Below, piece by piece: positions 16,601 through 23,095 of a stretch of 24,546 nt of DNA (positions are counted from its first letter, which is position 1; each line of letters begins with the position of its first letter). The position numbers and the translations under genes were made by a program. Source of the DNA: CAZJHX01 sp964545715 (lineage in GTDB: Bacteria; Myxococcota_A; UBA9042; GCA-2863065); the NCBI GenBank assembly GCA_964545715.1, contig CAZJHX010000159.1:1-24546 (forward strand), written 5' to 3'. The notes beneath the pieces are model-generated. The model was given only the letters and a program-made list of their open reading frames with translations, was not told the origin of the DNA and ran no database searches.

Positions 16601-19600
16601 CCGATCTCCGGCAGCTCGGCGGTCGCGGACGCCTGAAGCGACGTCACCTTGCCGCCCTGAACACACCCGGTGACGTCCACCTCGCAGATGCCGACTCCGC
16701 CACAGATCGAGCTCAGCGACACCGTCTCGTCGTAGCACCCGTCTCCGAGCTCGATCGGCAGCTCGATCGGCGCCAGCGCGGAGCAGAGCTCAACGGATTC
16801 CGGCTCGCAGGTCGCGCCGTTCAGCCCGTAACACAGCCCGTCGTAGCAGGAGTCGAACCAGGTACACGGATCGTCGTCGTCACAGACGGTGCCGTCCGCA
16901 AGGGCGTCGGCTTCGCACTCGCCGGTCACCGCGTTGCATGACACCGGCTCGCAGGAGCTGAACGCGACAGGGCAGGGCTTTGAGGCGCCCACGCACAGAC
17001 CGTCCGCGCAGGTGTCATCCACCGTGCACGGATCCGAGTCGTCGCACACGCTGCCGTTCGGCTGATCCGGACCGCACGAGGCGCCGCAGACGCCGTTGCC
17101 CGAGACCTCGCAACCGGCCTCGACACCGCTCTGCAACCAGTGCGACGGCTGCCCGGAAGCGGCGTGTCCCACACCGACCAGCAGCGCGTTGGCATCTTTG
17201 TCGGCAGCGGAGAGCTCCGTAGCGCCGTGTACGCGCACGACGTGAGGCCCGTCCTGGATCAGCTGGAACACCACGCGCATGACGGCGCTGCTGCCCACCG
17301 GGCTGCCCGCGGCGCCGATCCAGGAATCCGAGAGAGCCACTGAGTTGGTCATAAACGCCAGCAGGCTGAGCCGGTCCGATGGACAGGTCTCGGCCTCCTG
17401 CTGGCAGGTCTTGACGTTGTGTCCGGTCTTGAGCACAACCGGCTCGTCGAGCGCGGCTTGAGAGCAAACAACGCACTTGCTCAGGGCCGCGTCCCAAACG
17501 CCGCTCTGGCCCGCACAGAAACCCTCTGGAATGGGCAGCGCGCTGCACGACATGAGTCCCATGGGCGTGACTTTGGCCGGATCGAACGCCAGCGTCACGG
17601 TGAACGCGTGTGCCGGCTCCTGCGCCACGTCCGTGCGCGCGATGTGGATCCCGCACTCGGTGGTCTCGCCCGCATCGCCGGTCAGGTCGCAGACTACACC
17701 GCCGTCGGCGATGTCCTGCCCCGTGCAGTAGCGGTGGTCGCACTTGCCGCTCTGGCAGTCGGACGGCTCGTTGCAGAGCGAGGCGTTCGGCAGGTCGTCG
17801 AAGCATGCCGCGGACTCGCCGCCGGGGTCGCAGTGGGTGCCGGCGTCGCACCAGGCGTCCGAGGAACACACGGTGGGGCACGCCGGGATCTTTCCGTCCT
17901 GCTCGGGCAGCCCGGCGCAGTGGACGTCGGCAAAGCTGCCGCAGTCGGCAGCCACCACCGATGAGTCGCAGCCGCTGTCGTCATCGATCGTCAGCGCTGA
18001 GCAGAGGTGGTCGATGCACTCACCGACGACCCGCGTGCCCTGGCAGGTCGCCGCGTTCACGCACACAGCGGCTTCGTTGAGGTCGGGGGGACAGCTCGCC
18101 GTGACGGCGCAGCAGACCGTGTTCGGTCCCGTGCAGCAAAAGCCGTTGTCGCAGTGGCCGGACGTGCACGCCGACCCCTTGGCGCAAACCGCGCCGTTTG
18201 GCTGGGTCGGCTCGCATTGCAGGCTCGGCGCCGGGTGTCCGGGCCCGGGGGTGTCGTCGCAGAACGCGTCCGCAGCGCACGCGGAGTCGCCCGTGCAGGT
18301 GGGCGCTGCGTCGCCGTCGCCGCAGAACCCGTTGACGCATCCGCCGCCGTCGCAGGCGGTGTCTTTGGCGCAAGGCTCCCCTTCCGCACCGACGGGCTTG
18401 CACTGGTTGGATGCCGCTGGGTCACCAGGCTTTGCCACGTCGTCGCAGTAGCCTTTTTCGCCGCAGTCCGCGTCCGTCGCACACGCTCCCGCCGGGATGT
18501 CTGCGCAAAACGAGTTGACGCAGAATCCCGATTGGCACGCATCGTCCACGGTGCACGGTTTGCCGGCGATCAGCGTCGCGACGCACGACGTGTCAGTGTC
18601 CGTGGGGCAATAGCTGCCGTCAGGACAGTCGCTCGTCGTCGAGCACGTCGAAGGGATCGGTACGCAGGTGCCAAGACAAAGCTCGTCAGCAGCGCACAGT
18701 GGGCCGCCGACCTCTTCATCGATCAGGTTGTCGCAGTCGTTATCCACGCCGTCGCACTTTTCCACGACCTGCGACGACACGGCCTGCAGCGCCTCGATCA
18801 GGGCGCTGTAATCATCCGCCTGGTAGTAGCAGACCTCGTCCTCGCCACAGTCGGACTGGGTCGGGTGGCCGCCCGCCAGCGCCATGGCATTGAGCGTCTC
18901 GGCGTCGACCTGATCGCCAAAGCCGACCACGAACGTGTCCACGCCGGCATCTTTCAGCGCCTGCACCCGGGCGACCAGATCGACGCGGTGCTGGTCGGAT
19001 TGGTCGGGATCGATGCCGTTTGTGTCCGGGATGCAGTCGGGGACATTATCGTAGTCCCCTGACTTGCAGCAGTCCTGGACGCCGTCGGTCAGCATGACGA
19101 CGAAGCGGCGCCGCTCATCGTCCGCCAATCCAGGCTGGGTTGCGACCGCGTCGAGCGCCTGCACCATGGGGGTGTCATCGTCGAACGACGGGCCGCCCCA
19201 CGACGAGATAGTGGTTCCGGTCGGGTGGACCAGCTGGCAGATCTCACCACCGCTGCTGTCGCCGATCGGCACCTGGGCCGCGTCGGAGATGTCGCAAGCG
19301 GCGCCGTCCAGCGCGGGGAAGGCCGTCAGGCCGAACCGGATCGACTCCGGCAGGCTGGCCATCATCAACACGATGGCGTCCACGGCGCGGTCATACTTCG
19401 TGTCGCCGCCCGCGACCCCCATGGACCCGCTGACGTCCAGCAGGAACATGAGGTTAGGCGCTTTGCATTCTGCGGGCAGGTCCTCATCCGACACACCTGC
19501 ACCCCAGAGCTCGGCGCCGCACGGGTCGGCCAGCCCGGGCGAGCAGCTTACCGACAGGCTGTCGCAGGCGTCCTTGGCGGCTTTGCCGGTTGCCTTGGTC

Positions 19601-22320
19601 ACACCTTTTGACGAGCCGCCCCACTCAAAGAACGTTGGCTTCTGGAACTCGTTGGAGCAGTGGTTCGCCACCCAGTCCTTGAAGTCATACGTCTTGGGGC
19701 CGATCTGGACCTTGCCGTTGACGTAGGCCGTGCACCAGTCCAAAAAGCACGCCTCCACCTCGACTTTGCATTTGGACTTTGACGCGCACCCGGCCAGCTT
19801 CATCGTTGTCTTGAAGCCGCCTCCATTCGCCTCGGGGCACTTCGGCGTGCCCGGCATCAGCTTCTTCTCGGTGCACGTGATCGGGAACGGGTAGCCCAGG
19901 TCGATACACAGCTGTTCGGGTCCCGGACCGTCAGGCGGGCAGACGAGCTGCGCGACCGCCTGATCGACCTGAATGATTCCGTGGCCCCACGCGTTCTTCT
20001 CGGCCATGCCGGGCTGATTCTTCAAAGCGCTTGCAATAAGTGCCTTCTCGATGTCCTCGGCGGTGGCCCACGGGCAGCTTTGCAACATCAGGGCGATGGC
20101 GCCCGTGACGACCGGGCTGGCCATGCTGGTGCCGCTGAACGCCACGTAGTCCCCCGTGGCGGCGTTGAGGTTGAAGCCGGTGCAGGTGCTCGAAGCGTTA
20201 CCCGTCTTTGCGGCGCACGTCGTTGATTTGCAGCTGGGTTCGACGTCCGTGCATGTGTACGACTTGGTCGGCTTGTCGCAGACGATCGAGGTGCCCTTGT
20301 CCGTCTGCCGGCAGGTGAGGTTCGGCGCACCGGAGCAGGTCCCCGTCGGGCCGATCACCTGCTCGATGGGATCCAACTTCTGCGTGTAAGCGCTCATGGC
20401 GGACGTGATCACCGTGCCGGGCGCGGTGATGAACGGGTATTTGCCCGTCACTTTTTCCTCGCGCGTACCGCCGCGGCTGGACGACTTGGCCAGGGCGTAA
20501 GCGTTTGCTGCCGGGGCGCTGCCTCCTGTCCAGGGCTTGCACTTCTCTTGAGCAAACTTCCAGACGTCCTTCCATGTCGTGTTGCCCACATAGTTGGCGA
20601 CCGAGATCACGCGACGGGCCACCGCAGGCCAGTTCACGGTCATCTTGTTGTCACCGTCGTCGTTTGCGTGTGTCAGCGCCTGGTCCAGCACACCTTTCCA
20701 GATGGGCTCGCTCAGCTCCGGCCCATAGATAAAGCCGGCGCGTCGTGCCAGCTCCATCCAAGCGTCGACGCGGATATTGAGCTCCGTCGTGCGCATCTCG
20801 AGCAACCATGGGTTGTCGAAATAATCGGCCTCGATCTCGAAGACGATCGCCTGGGACTGCCCGTCCGGGTCGAGCCCGGTCTGTGCGCGGACCTTGGCGG
20901 TGATCGCTTTGCCATCCAGCACCGGGCAGAGGACGAATGCATCGCTGAACGGCAGCTTGACCTTGGTGTCCAGCTCCTTGACGGTTCCCGGGGCCTTCTT
21001 CTTGGAGCCGGTCGTCACCCAGCCGCCGGTACCGCCCGCGGTTTTGTCGCCAGCAAAGGCCGTCTGGACCGGCTTGCATTTGCCGCCGGTGACCTCGCCG
21101 TAAAGCGGGCGGATTCGCGCTTGAATCGGGATGCCGAAGTCGTTGGTGGACCAGATCTCCAGGTGTGCCCGCTTGCCCGTGGCGTAGTCCTCGTTGGGCC
21201 AGAACACCAGGCGCGTAATACTGGTATCGATCTGCTGGCCGTAGTGGCCGTTGAGCCACTGCCCGTCGTACATCTTCTTGTCATCGTGCCGGTGGTTGAT
21301 GGTGATGCCGTTGCCTTCGTTGCCCGCCGCGGCGACAAGCACACGACCCGGCATCGGCTTCTTGTCCGCGCCCACGATGATGTTGTCCATGCATTTGGCG
21401 GCCAGGGAGCGGCCGTTGCGCGGGCCCGCCATCACGCCGATGCTCATGTTCACCACGACGGCTTGCTGGGTCTTTATTCCGTAGCCGACCAGGCCGTGCG
21501 CGGCCAGGCACGCGTGGGTGCTCAAGGGGTTCATCGCGGCGTACTTCTCAGGAATCGGGCCCGTGCCTCCGAGGTCGGCGAAGGCGATCGCGGCGTCCGG
21601 GGCGATGCCGACATACGGGACGTTGGCGACGGAGCCGCCGGCTGCGATGCCGGTTACATGGGTCCCATGGTCACTGACCGGCACCGGGTGGATGCACCCC
21701 TTCGATGTGGGCTTGGCGCAGCTGCACTTGCCGTCGCTGATCGCGTCGCCTTTGCACAGCTTGTTGGTCTTGACGTTCCAGTACAGCTTGAGCCGATCGG
21801 CGAATGCAGGGTGGGTGACATCCAGCTTGTAGTCCGCAACAGCCACGAGCACGTCTTCGCCCGTCAGCGGCGTCGTGGTTCCAGGGACATAGGCGGACGG
21901 GGCGCCGACGAGGGGGCCCGCCTTATCCAGCAGCGGGTGCACGGTGACCGCACCTTCGAGAAACGACACCTCATTCCCGATTGCCAGGCCTGCGAGGTCC
22001 TGAGCAGCCAGCGTTGCGGTCAATATGTCGCCGCTGATGACCCCAACCGCGCCTCCCAGCCCTCGGATTCGAGCGGCGGTCAGTTCAGGGCTGGCGCTTT
22101 GGACGAAGCACTCCAGCTGGGGCGCCGGTTCGAGGGTTGAAGCTCTGACAAAATCGAGCTTCAGGCGAGCGTCCAGCTTCTCCCAGCCCGGGAAGCGGGC
22201 CTGCGCCGGTTGGGGGCAGATGACGAGCAGCGCGGCGGCCAGAGCGGCGCACCGGACATAGCGCTTCTTCGCATCCAATAAACCACGAACCGCTCCGAGT
22301 ACGGTTTCTCCCACACGCAT
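10609..22320 (-). CDS. Giant secreted subtilisin (S8) / VWA / cohesin-like / LamG multidomain protein
   Basis: 3903 aa, unbroken. Signal peptide to about residue 41 (PAQA|R), then a propeptide-like segment to about 150. The S8 peptidase domain (about 150-795) has Asp163 (VAVAD), His218 (SDHGTHVTGIAAG), Asn334 (AAAGNEG) and Ser732 (FSGTSMASPVVTG). A long insert with a Cys-rich end separates Asn334 from Ser732. VWA domain about 955-1185, MIDAS DVSGS at 962-966, Thr1050 and Asp1079 (LTDG). MopE motif 1189-1203. Dickkopf-like Cys repeats about 1220-1530. Cohesin-like beta sandwich about 1535-1720. CDDSDPCTVDDTC-type units about 1750-1830. Beta-strand repeats about 1900-3050. LamG/jellyroll about 3060-3270 (DDVRIWKVARTTDEI). 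Beta-rich stretch, then a basic Cys-rich tail 3567-3903. A secreted, probably active protease that also binds partners. The start is uncertain: ATG 22320 lacks a good ribosome site, and TTG 22278 would give a more standard signal. Confidence 0.93.
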   Translation of the reverse strand: MRVGETVLGAVRGLLDAKKRYVRCAALAAALLVICPQPAQARFPGWEKLDARLKLDFVRASTLEPAPQLECFVQSASPELTAARIRGLGGAVGVISGDILTATLAAQDLAGLAIGNEVSFLEGAVTVHPLLDKAGPLVGAPSAYVPGTTTPLTGEDVLVAVADYKLDVTHPAFADRLKLYWNVKTNKLCKGDAISDGKCSCAKPTSKGCIHPVPVSDHGTHVTGIAAGGSVANVPYVGIAPDAAIAFADLGGTGPIPEKYAAMNPLSTHACLAAHGLVGYGIKTQQAVVVNMSIGVMAGPRNGRSLAAKCMDNIIVGADKKPMPGRVLVAAAGNEGNGITINHRHDDKKMYDGQWLNGHYGQQIDTSITRLVFWPNEDYATGKRAHLEIWSTNDFGIPIQARIRPLYGEVTGGKCKPVQTAFAGDKTAGGTGGWVTTGSKKKAPGTVKELDTKVKLPFSDAFVLCPVLDGKAITAKVRAQTGLDPDGQSQAIVFEIEADYFDNPWLLEMRTTELNIRVDAWMELARRAGFIYGPELSEPIWKGVLDQALTHANDDGDNKMTVNWPAVARRVISVANYVGNTTWKDVWKFAQEKCKPWTGGSAPAANAYALAKSSSRGGTREEKVTGKYPFITAPGTVITSAMSAYTQKLDPIEQVIGPTGTCSGAPNLTCRQTDKGTSIVCDKPTKSYTCTDVEPSCKSTTCAAKTGNASSTCTGFNLNAATGDYVAFSGTSMASPVVTGAIALMLQSCPWATAEDIEKALIASALKNQPGMAEKNAWGHGIIQVDQAVAQLVCPPDGPGPEQLCIDLGYPFPITCTEKKLMPGTPKCPEANGGGFKTTMKLAGCASKSKCKVEVEACFLDWCTAYVNGKVQIGPKTYDFKDWVANHCSNEFQKPTFFEWGGSSKGVTKATGKAAKDACDSLSVSCSPGLADPCGAELWGAGVSDEDLPAECKAPNLMFLLDVSGSMGVAGGDTKYDRAVDAIVLMMASLPESIRFGLTAFPALDGAACDISDAAQVPIGDSSGGEICQLVHPTGTTISSWGGPSFDDDTPMVQALDAVATQPGLADDERRRFVVMLTDGVQDCCKSGDYDNVPDCIPDTNGIDPDQSDQHRVDLVARVQALKDAGVDTFVVGFGDQVDAETLNAMALAGGHPTQSDCGEDEVCYYQADDYSALIEALQAVSSQVVEKCDGVDNDCDNLIDEEVGGPLCAADELCLGTCVPIPSTCSTTSDCPDGSYCPTDTDTSCVATLIAGKPCTVDDACQSGFCVNSFCADIPAGACATDADCGEKGYCDDVAKPGDPAASNQCKPVGAEGEPCAKDTACDGGGCVNGFCGDGDAAPTCTGDSACAADAFCDDTPGPGHPAPSLQCEPTQPNGAVCAKGSACTSGHCDNGFCCTGPNTVCCAVTASCPPDLNEAAVCVNAATCQGTRVVGECIDHLCSALTIDDDSGCDSSVVAADCGSFADVHCAGLPEQDGKIPACPTVCSSDAWCDAGTHCDPGGESAACFDDLPNASLCNEPSDCQSGKCDHRYCTGQDIADGGVVCDLTGDAGETTECGIHIARTDVAQEPAHAFTVTLAFDPAKVTPMGLMSCSALPIPEGFCAGQSGVWDAALSKCVVCSQAALDEPVVLKTGHNVKTCQQEAETCPSDRLSLLAFMTNSVALSDSWIGAAGSPVGSSAVMRVVFQLIQDGPHVVRVHGATELSAADKDANALLVGVGHAASGQPSHWLQSGVEAGCEVSGNGVCGASCGPDQPNGSVCDDSDPCTVDDTCADGLCVGASKPCPVAFSSCEPVSCNAVTGECEADALADGTVCDDDDPCTWFDSCYDGLCYGLNGATCEPESVELCSALAPIELPIELGDGCYDETVSLSSICGGVGICEVDVTGCVQGGKVTSLQASATAELPEIGTFEVAGEWSKAGVCLSTITDATLDIGLPLSDLSFSVCLDSACELATIGVSGNVLIGGSDVAFVGQLSLKPVTKLTLQVQGALNLGGVTLNNVVLTIVKPSGGEASVTLLGEFAVAGGPTLLVSGSYSDGDMTLAAGLKPGTQWQPIDSMVITVAQGTLKRQGGTWSGTLDVATTMELGSLGVLDFSGELTFAAGGAISGTLMAQLDGIGGFNFDQPSDSLSVEAQFVDSALTNIAFSGQKTLVISGQTLVFGVGGTWVDGGDTTVTLTLQGDAWEPISGLAIQNLKFEIVVPDAGDISVALSGQLAIGSGDGALQLAVSGGWADGDITDLALQSTAPWTPLAGVTIEQVSGTLDRDEAGIWSITLSVNSTMTAPILGDVGLAGTLQIHDGGDKIFGCLSSTSQPPLSYSGLSFGLDVEVCVNSTTDNVYDPATDLLIAVDGDVTLAGKDLSFTGTLSKNIVDAWSLTLDLEDLLASIGAISAAQLNIDEAGQVTFSGQISLLGGTLALSGVVSSGGFTLSLGLAPGSGPWKPHSSFTIQTFDGTLTYSGSAWSGSLNIGGGQLVLGGPFGVLTFTGGLVIQPNGNVTGFLEKSLATSVLGISGAKVRVEFSSVGALIVTLLVDDISFGPVNFDLEGTFEYSDGQWEVEAVTDLGTLTPFGADGPTITGTLTGAVDSNGDWSASVTGAITFKLGGKTFGPLTVTGVYDDDTLTLTGAWSGAYKPLSALGVDVFSIENPAVTVAIDFDAETTDVTLSGDIPLNIFGNDVTLSVTGGGQVGGTGGVTFTGTLDGTLDLPGFGELDTAICVAASTVAATVQCSGSAVSIDSGFTLLTTAALPLDLPGNDGPVLLKIAVHSLTNFTIEAIVPIDVPIITPEDDFAGIDDATLASLVFGAEINGGDSSLFFDGTMTIEPEASAAVPAPTTVNASAHIAVELAQWKLGATLVGMWIEPFKLGGFAIENAAFELGLTYSIPPAPISGGVQTSFYQLKSGSWPAGTTEPCECGGTCASVECAANVLTLSGGFFYDITDTTVLANLKIKNLDLNTFISLLLDTAFAVSGLSSVAPTQSFPNIPISEDAFQIKTLEFKIGTKSTVWPPPPAGGGVQYHPGFSLLLDAVVNDKAVQLQGYLGPKGLMLDGLLDPIELWGLSVNGDPYQKAFRPNGNYVKVNHHSTLSLPNDGTLEAWVKGNWVANYNAFRLFKKMPSAGDGYEVSIGAPEGGKGRVRVKLKKNGAPKQYTTKYGVVPSGVAAHIAVVIDEEPDGTTVRVLVDAKEVELQSSTYLSYTGSGGSTTANLEIGRGSFTWVDDVRIWKVARTTDEICASSRILPAGFQSDPNLLARYEFDYDKNGYSTAARVVHNSRLLSGTKHHGKRIGYGYIKGLANETPVFFKLAIPFSASAEAGIFVRLGIILDLPILNAFSLRIRIEMGKKAGGGPKFAAEFYMKDYPLLSGIPLIGSIVLGGAGPNGVMGDFDDGLFGAFDIFDFYIQANIKLARKYQGSETSIGTGSFKIQNGQLTMNVTINLGFDLPGGFTGVKGSADFDSDKLELVVTGDLWAFGANLFTAQIIISKKKLKATASMDLPCFDIYIYTPCLPDIEVAVTLYFNPFSFCGLAGFSWAGLDGWVEACFGVNGISIDAGLGDVEIDDEGELETTSISTYPPPCKTHGMCGGGSFKCDFESGECYVPGSAGLWQGCWNTIHCDPALYCSITVGLSVAGAGSSGSAPSKPGQCKPKYGPLQGPCLSNAACANNLKCIGGVCTCTDSSCDGFKYCKQSTGSCHTKKSNGSTCSMLLGGKMCYSGNCGKGKCYGTKTQSLGQKCYGHLHCKSGWCDDDDEDPKPGTCRCKYDSQCPSTKFCNTSAADNYCQTKKNDYYGCQKASHCKGAHCKAGMCWTANSKNVGNFCIDNGQCKSGSCAAGKFFGSTCACVFNSHCPSNKYCDDGDCSLKLSKGSVCTSSSQCQGYCSRVYKYKWKCKPKKGGKCVWYKQWYVLPEKKCK
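10612..11622 (-). other. Basic Cys/Lys-rich C-terminal tail of the giant protease
   Basis: Residues about 3567-3903. Repeating pairs such as CxxxxQCxSGxC and CPSNKYCDDGDC resemble Dickkopf-type disulfide knots. Unlike the acidic Cys repeats elsewhere in the array, this tail is rich in Lys and ends in KCKPKKGGKCVWYKQWY then a KK-rich end. A cell-surface, nucleic-acid or acidic-protein contact is possible, but that is inference. Confidence 0.75.
13150..16600 (-). repeat. Tandem beta-strand repeat region of the giant protease
   Basis: Residues about 1907-3057 are Gly/Thr/Val/Leu-rich with alternating hydrophobic strands. A landmark W-x-P-(I/L/H)-x-x recurs (WQPIDS, WEPISG, WTPLAG, WKPHSS, YKPLSA near residues 2048, 2181, 2244, 2435, 2627). 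It is often followed by GTLxxxxGxWSGTL and a LxFxGxLxF strand. I recognise no named family. Confidence 0.65.
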
Positions 22321-22337
22321 GTCTGCTGACGTCGCTT

Positions 22338-22350
22338 ATCCTAGCAGAAG
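22338..22350 (-). promoter_or_regulatory. Shared 13-mer, candidate extended -10 promoter upstream of giant protease
   Basis: The minus strand reads CTTCTGCTAGGAT, identical to 7366-7378. It lies in the 49-bp gap after the six-Cys lipoprotein gene. If it is a -10, transcription would begin near 22331, only about 11 nt before ATG 22320. That favours either a later translation start (GTG 22314 or TTG 22278) or another role for the motif. Confidence 0.45.
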
Positions 22351-22369
22351 CGCGGGAGCGGATGTGGGG

Positions 22370-22960
22370 TCAGTTGGCGCACGCCGCCTGGCACTGAGCG
22401 GCGTCGATCTCGGCGCGGCGGCGGCACGGCACGGTTCCGCTGGTTTGGATGCAGCCCTGGTAAACCCGCAGGGCGGCGGCGTCACAGCGCTCCTCGCAGG
22501 TCGGGGCGGGATGTGCGGTCTCGCCCAGGCACGCCACCTCGATGCAGGCGATGTGGGTGTAGGTGTCCACCAGCGCGCAGTGTGGCGTGTGGTTGTCGCT
22601 GTCCAGGCAGCGCTCTTCGGCGCCCGTGGCGGTGGCGCCGCACTGCTGGTAGCACTGGCCGTCCACCTCTGTGATGTCGATTGGGGCCGGCTGCTCGCAG
22701 GTGCTGGCGGCGCAGATTTGTGCGGCCTGCTTGGCTACGATTCGGCAGTCGGGGCCCGAGATTGCGCCGTCATACACGCAGCTGAGATAGGCATTGAGCT
22801 CGGCGTTTTCGCATACGGCGGCGCACGTGGGCACCTTGAGCTCGGCATTGAGCCCGTCCGCGTCGATTGTCCTGTTCGTGCCGTTTGGCGCGGCCCCCGG
22901 GTCGCAGGCGAGGGTTGTGGTGGCGAGCAGGGCGATGGCCGTCAGAGTAAAGCGCTTCAT
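22370..22960 (-). CDS. Small lipoprotein with three symmetric six-cysteine modules
   Basis: 196 aa from ATG 22960, which has AAGGAG 8 nt upstream. The signal MKRFTLTAIALLATTTLAC ends in a lipobox-like LAC with Asp at +2; Cys19 is the likely lipidated residue. After a linker rich in Asn/Asp/Glu there are three tandem modules with the spacing Cx3C-x10-C-x(8-10)-C-x10-Cx(3-4)C. Their cysteines are at 46, 50, 61, 72, 83, 88; 103, 107, 118, 128, 139, 144; and 155, 159, 170, 179, 190, 194. The near-palindromic Cys order suggests helical hairpins stapled by three disulfides. It is the first gene of the minus-strand array, 49 bp ahead of the giant protease. I do not recognise the family and assign no function; an export-linked partner or inhibitor of the protease is conceivable. 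The frame stays open far upstream (to 23980), but that part is antisense to the kinase gene. Confidence 0.9.
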   Translation of the reverse strand: MKRFTLTAIALLATTTLACDPGAAPNGTNRTIDADGLNAELKVPTCAAVCENAELNAYLSCVYDGAISGPDCRIVAKQAAQICAASTCEQPAPIDITEVDGQCYQQCGATATGAEERCLDSDNHTPHCALVDTYTHIACIEVACLGETAHPAPTCEERCDAAALRVYQGCIQTSGTVPCRRRAEIDAAQCQAACAN

Positions 22961-22968
22961 TAGTGGGT

Positions 22969-22974
22969 CTCCTT
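22969..22974 (-). promoter_or_regulatory. Shine-Dalgarno site of the six-Cys lipoprotein
   Basis: AAGGAG on the minus strand, 8 nt before ATG 22960. It fixes the start inside a much longer open frame. Confidence 0.85.
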
Positions 22975-23008
22975 CTACTGGTCGCGTTGTTGCGATGCCG
23001 GCCATAGG

Positions 23009-23024
23009 AGCAGGGAGCGTGCCA
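23009..23024 (-). promoter_or_regulatory. Candidate sigma-54 (-24/-12) promoter for the minus-strand array
   Basis: The minus strand reads TGGCACGCTCCCTGCT. Against the RpoN consensus TGGCACG-N4-TTGCW it has the full -24 box, correct spacing (GG and GC 10 nt apart) and one mismatch (C for the first T of the -12 box). The start of transcription would fall near 22999, giving a leader of about 39 nt with AAGGAG just before ATG 22960. Such promoters need an enhancer-binding activator. A site for one may lie in 23025-23200; only a short dyad, GACC-GGGG-GGTC at 23041-23052, is visible. Confidence 0.68.
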
Positions 23025-23095
23025 GCTTCTCTAAAAAGGTGACCGGGGGGTCTTGGTTTCATATCCGAGGGGCGGAAGGTGGTACAAAGCGGGAT

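Larger units (their letters stand above)
22961..23095. other. Divergent intergenic region
   Basis: 135 bp between the lipoprotein and the membrane kinase gene. It holds the sigma-54-like site and Shine-Dalgarno for the minus strand. For the plus strand I see no convincing -35/-10 pair and only a weak ribosome site (AAGCGGG, 2 nt from ATG 23096). Confidence 0.7.

Noticed and set aside
20548..22140. 530-codon plus-strand open frame
   Set aside because: Antisense to the intact subtilisin domain, whose catalytic motifs prove the minus strand is coding.
23041..23052. GACC-GGGG-GGTC dyad as an activator site
   Set aside because: The arms are only 4 bp in a G-rich run; too weak to call without conservation data.
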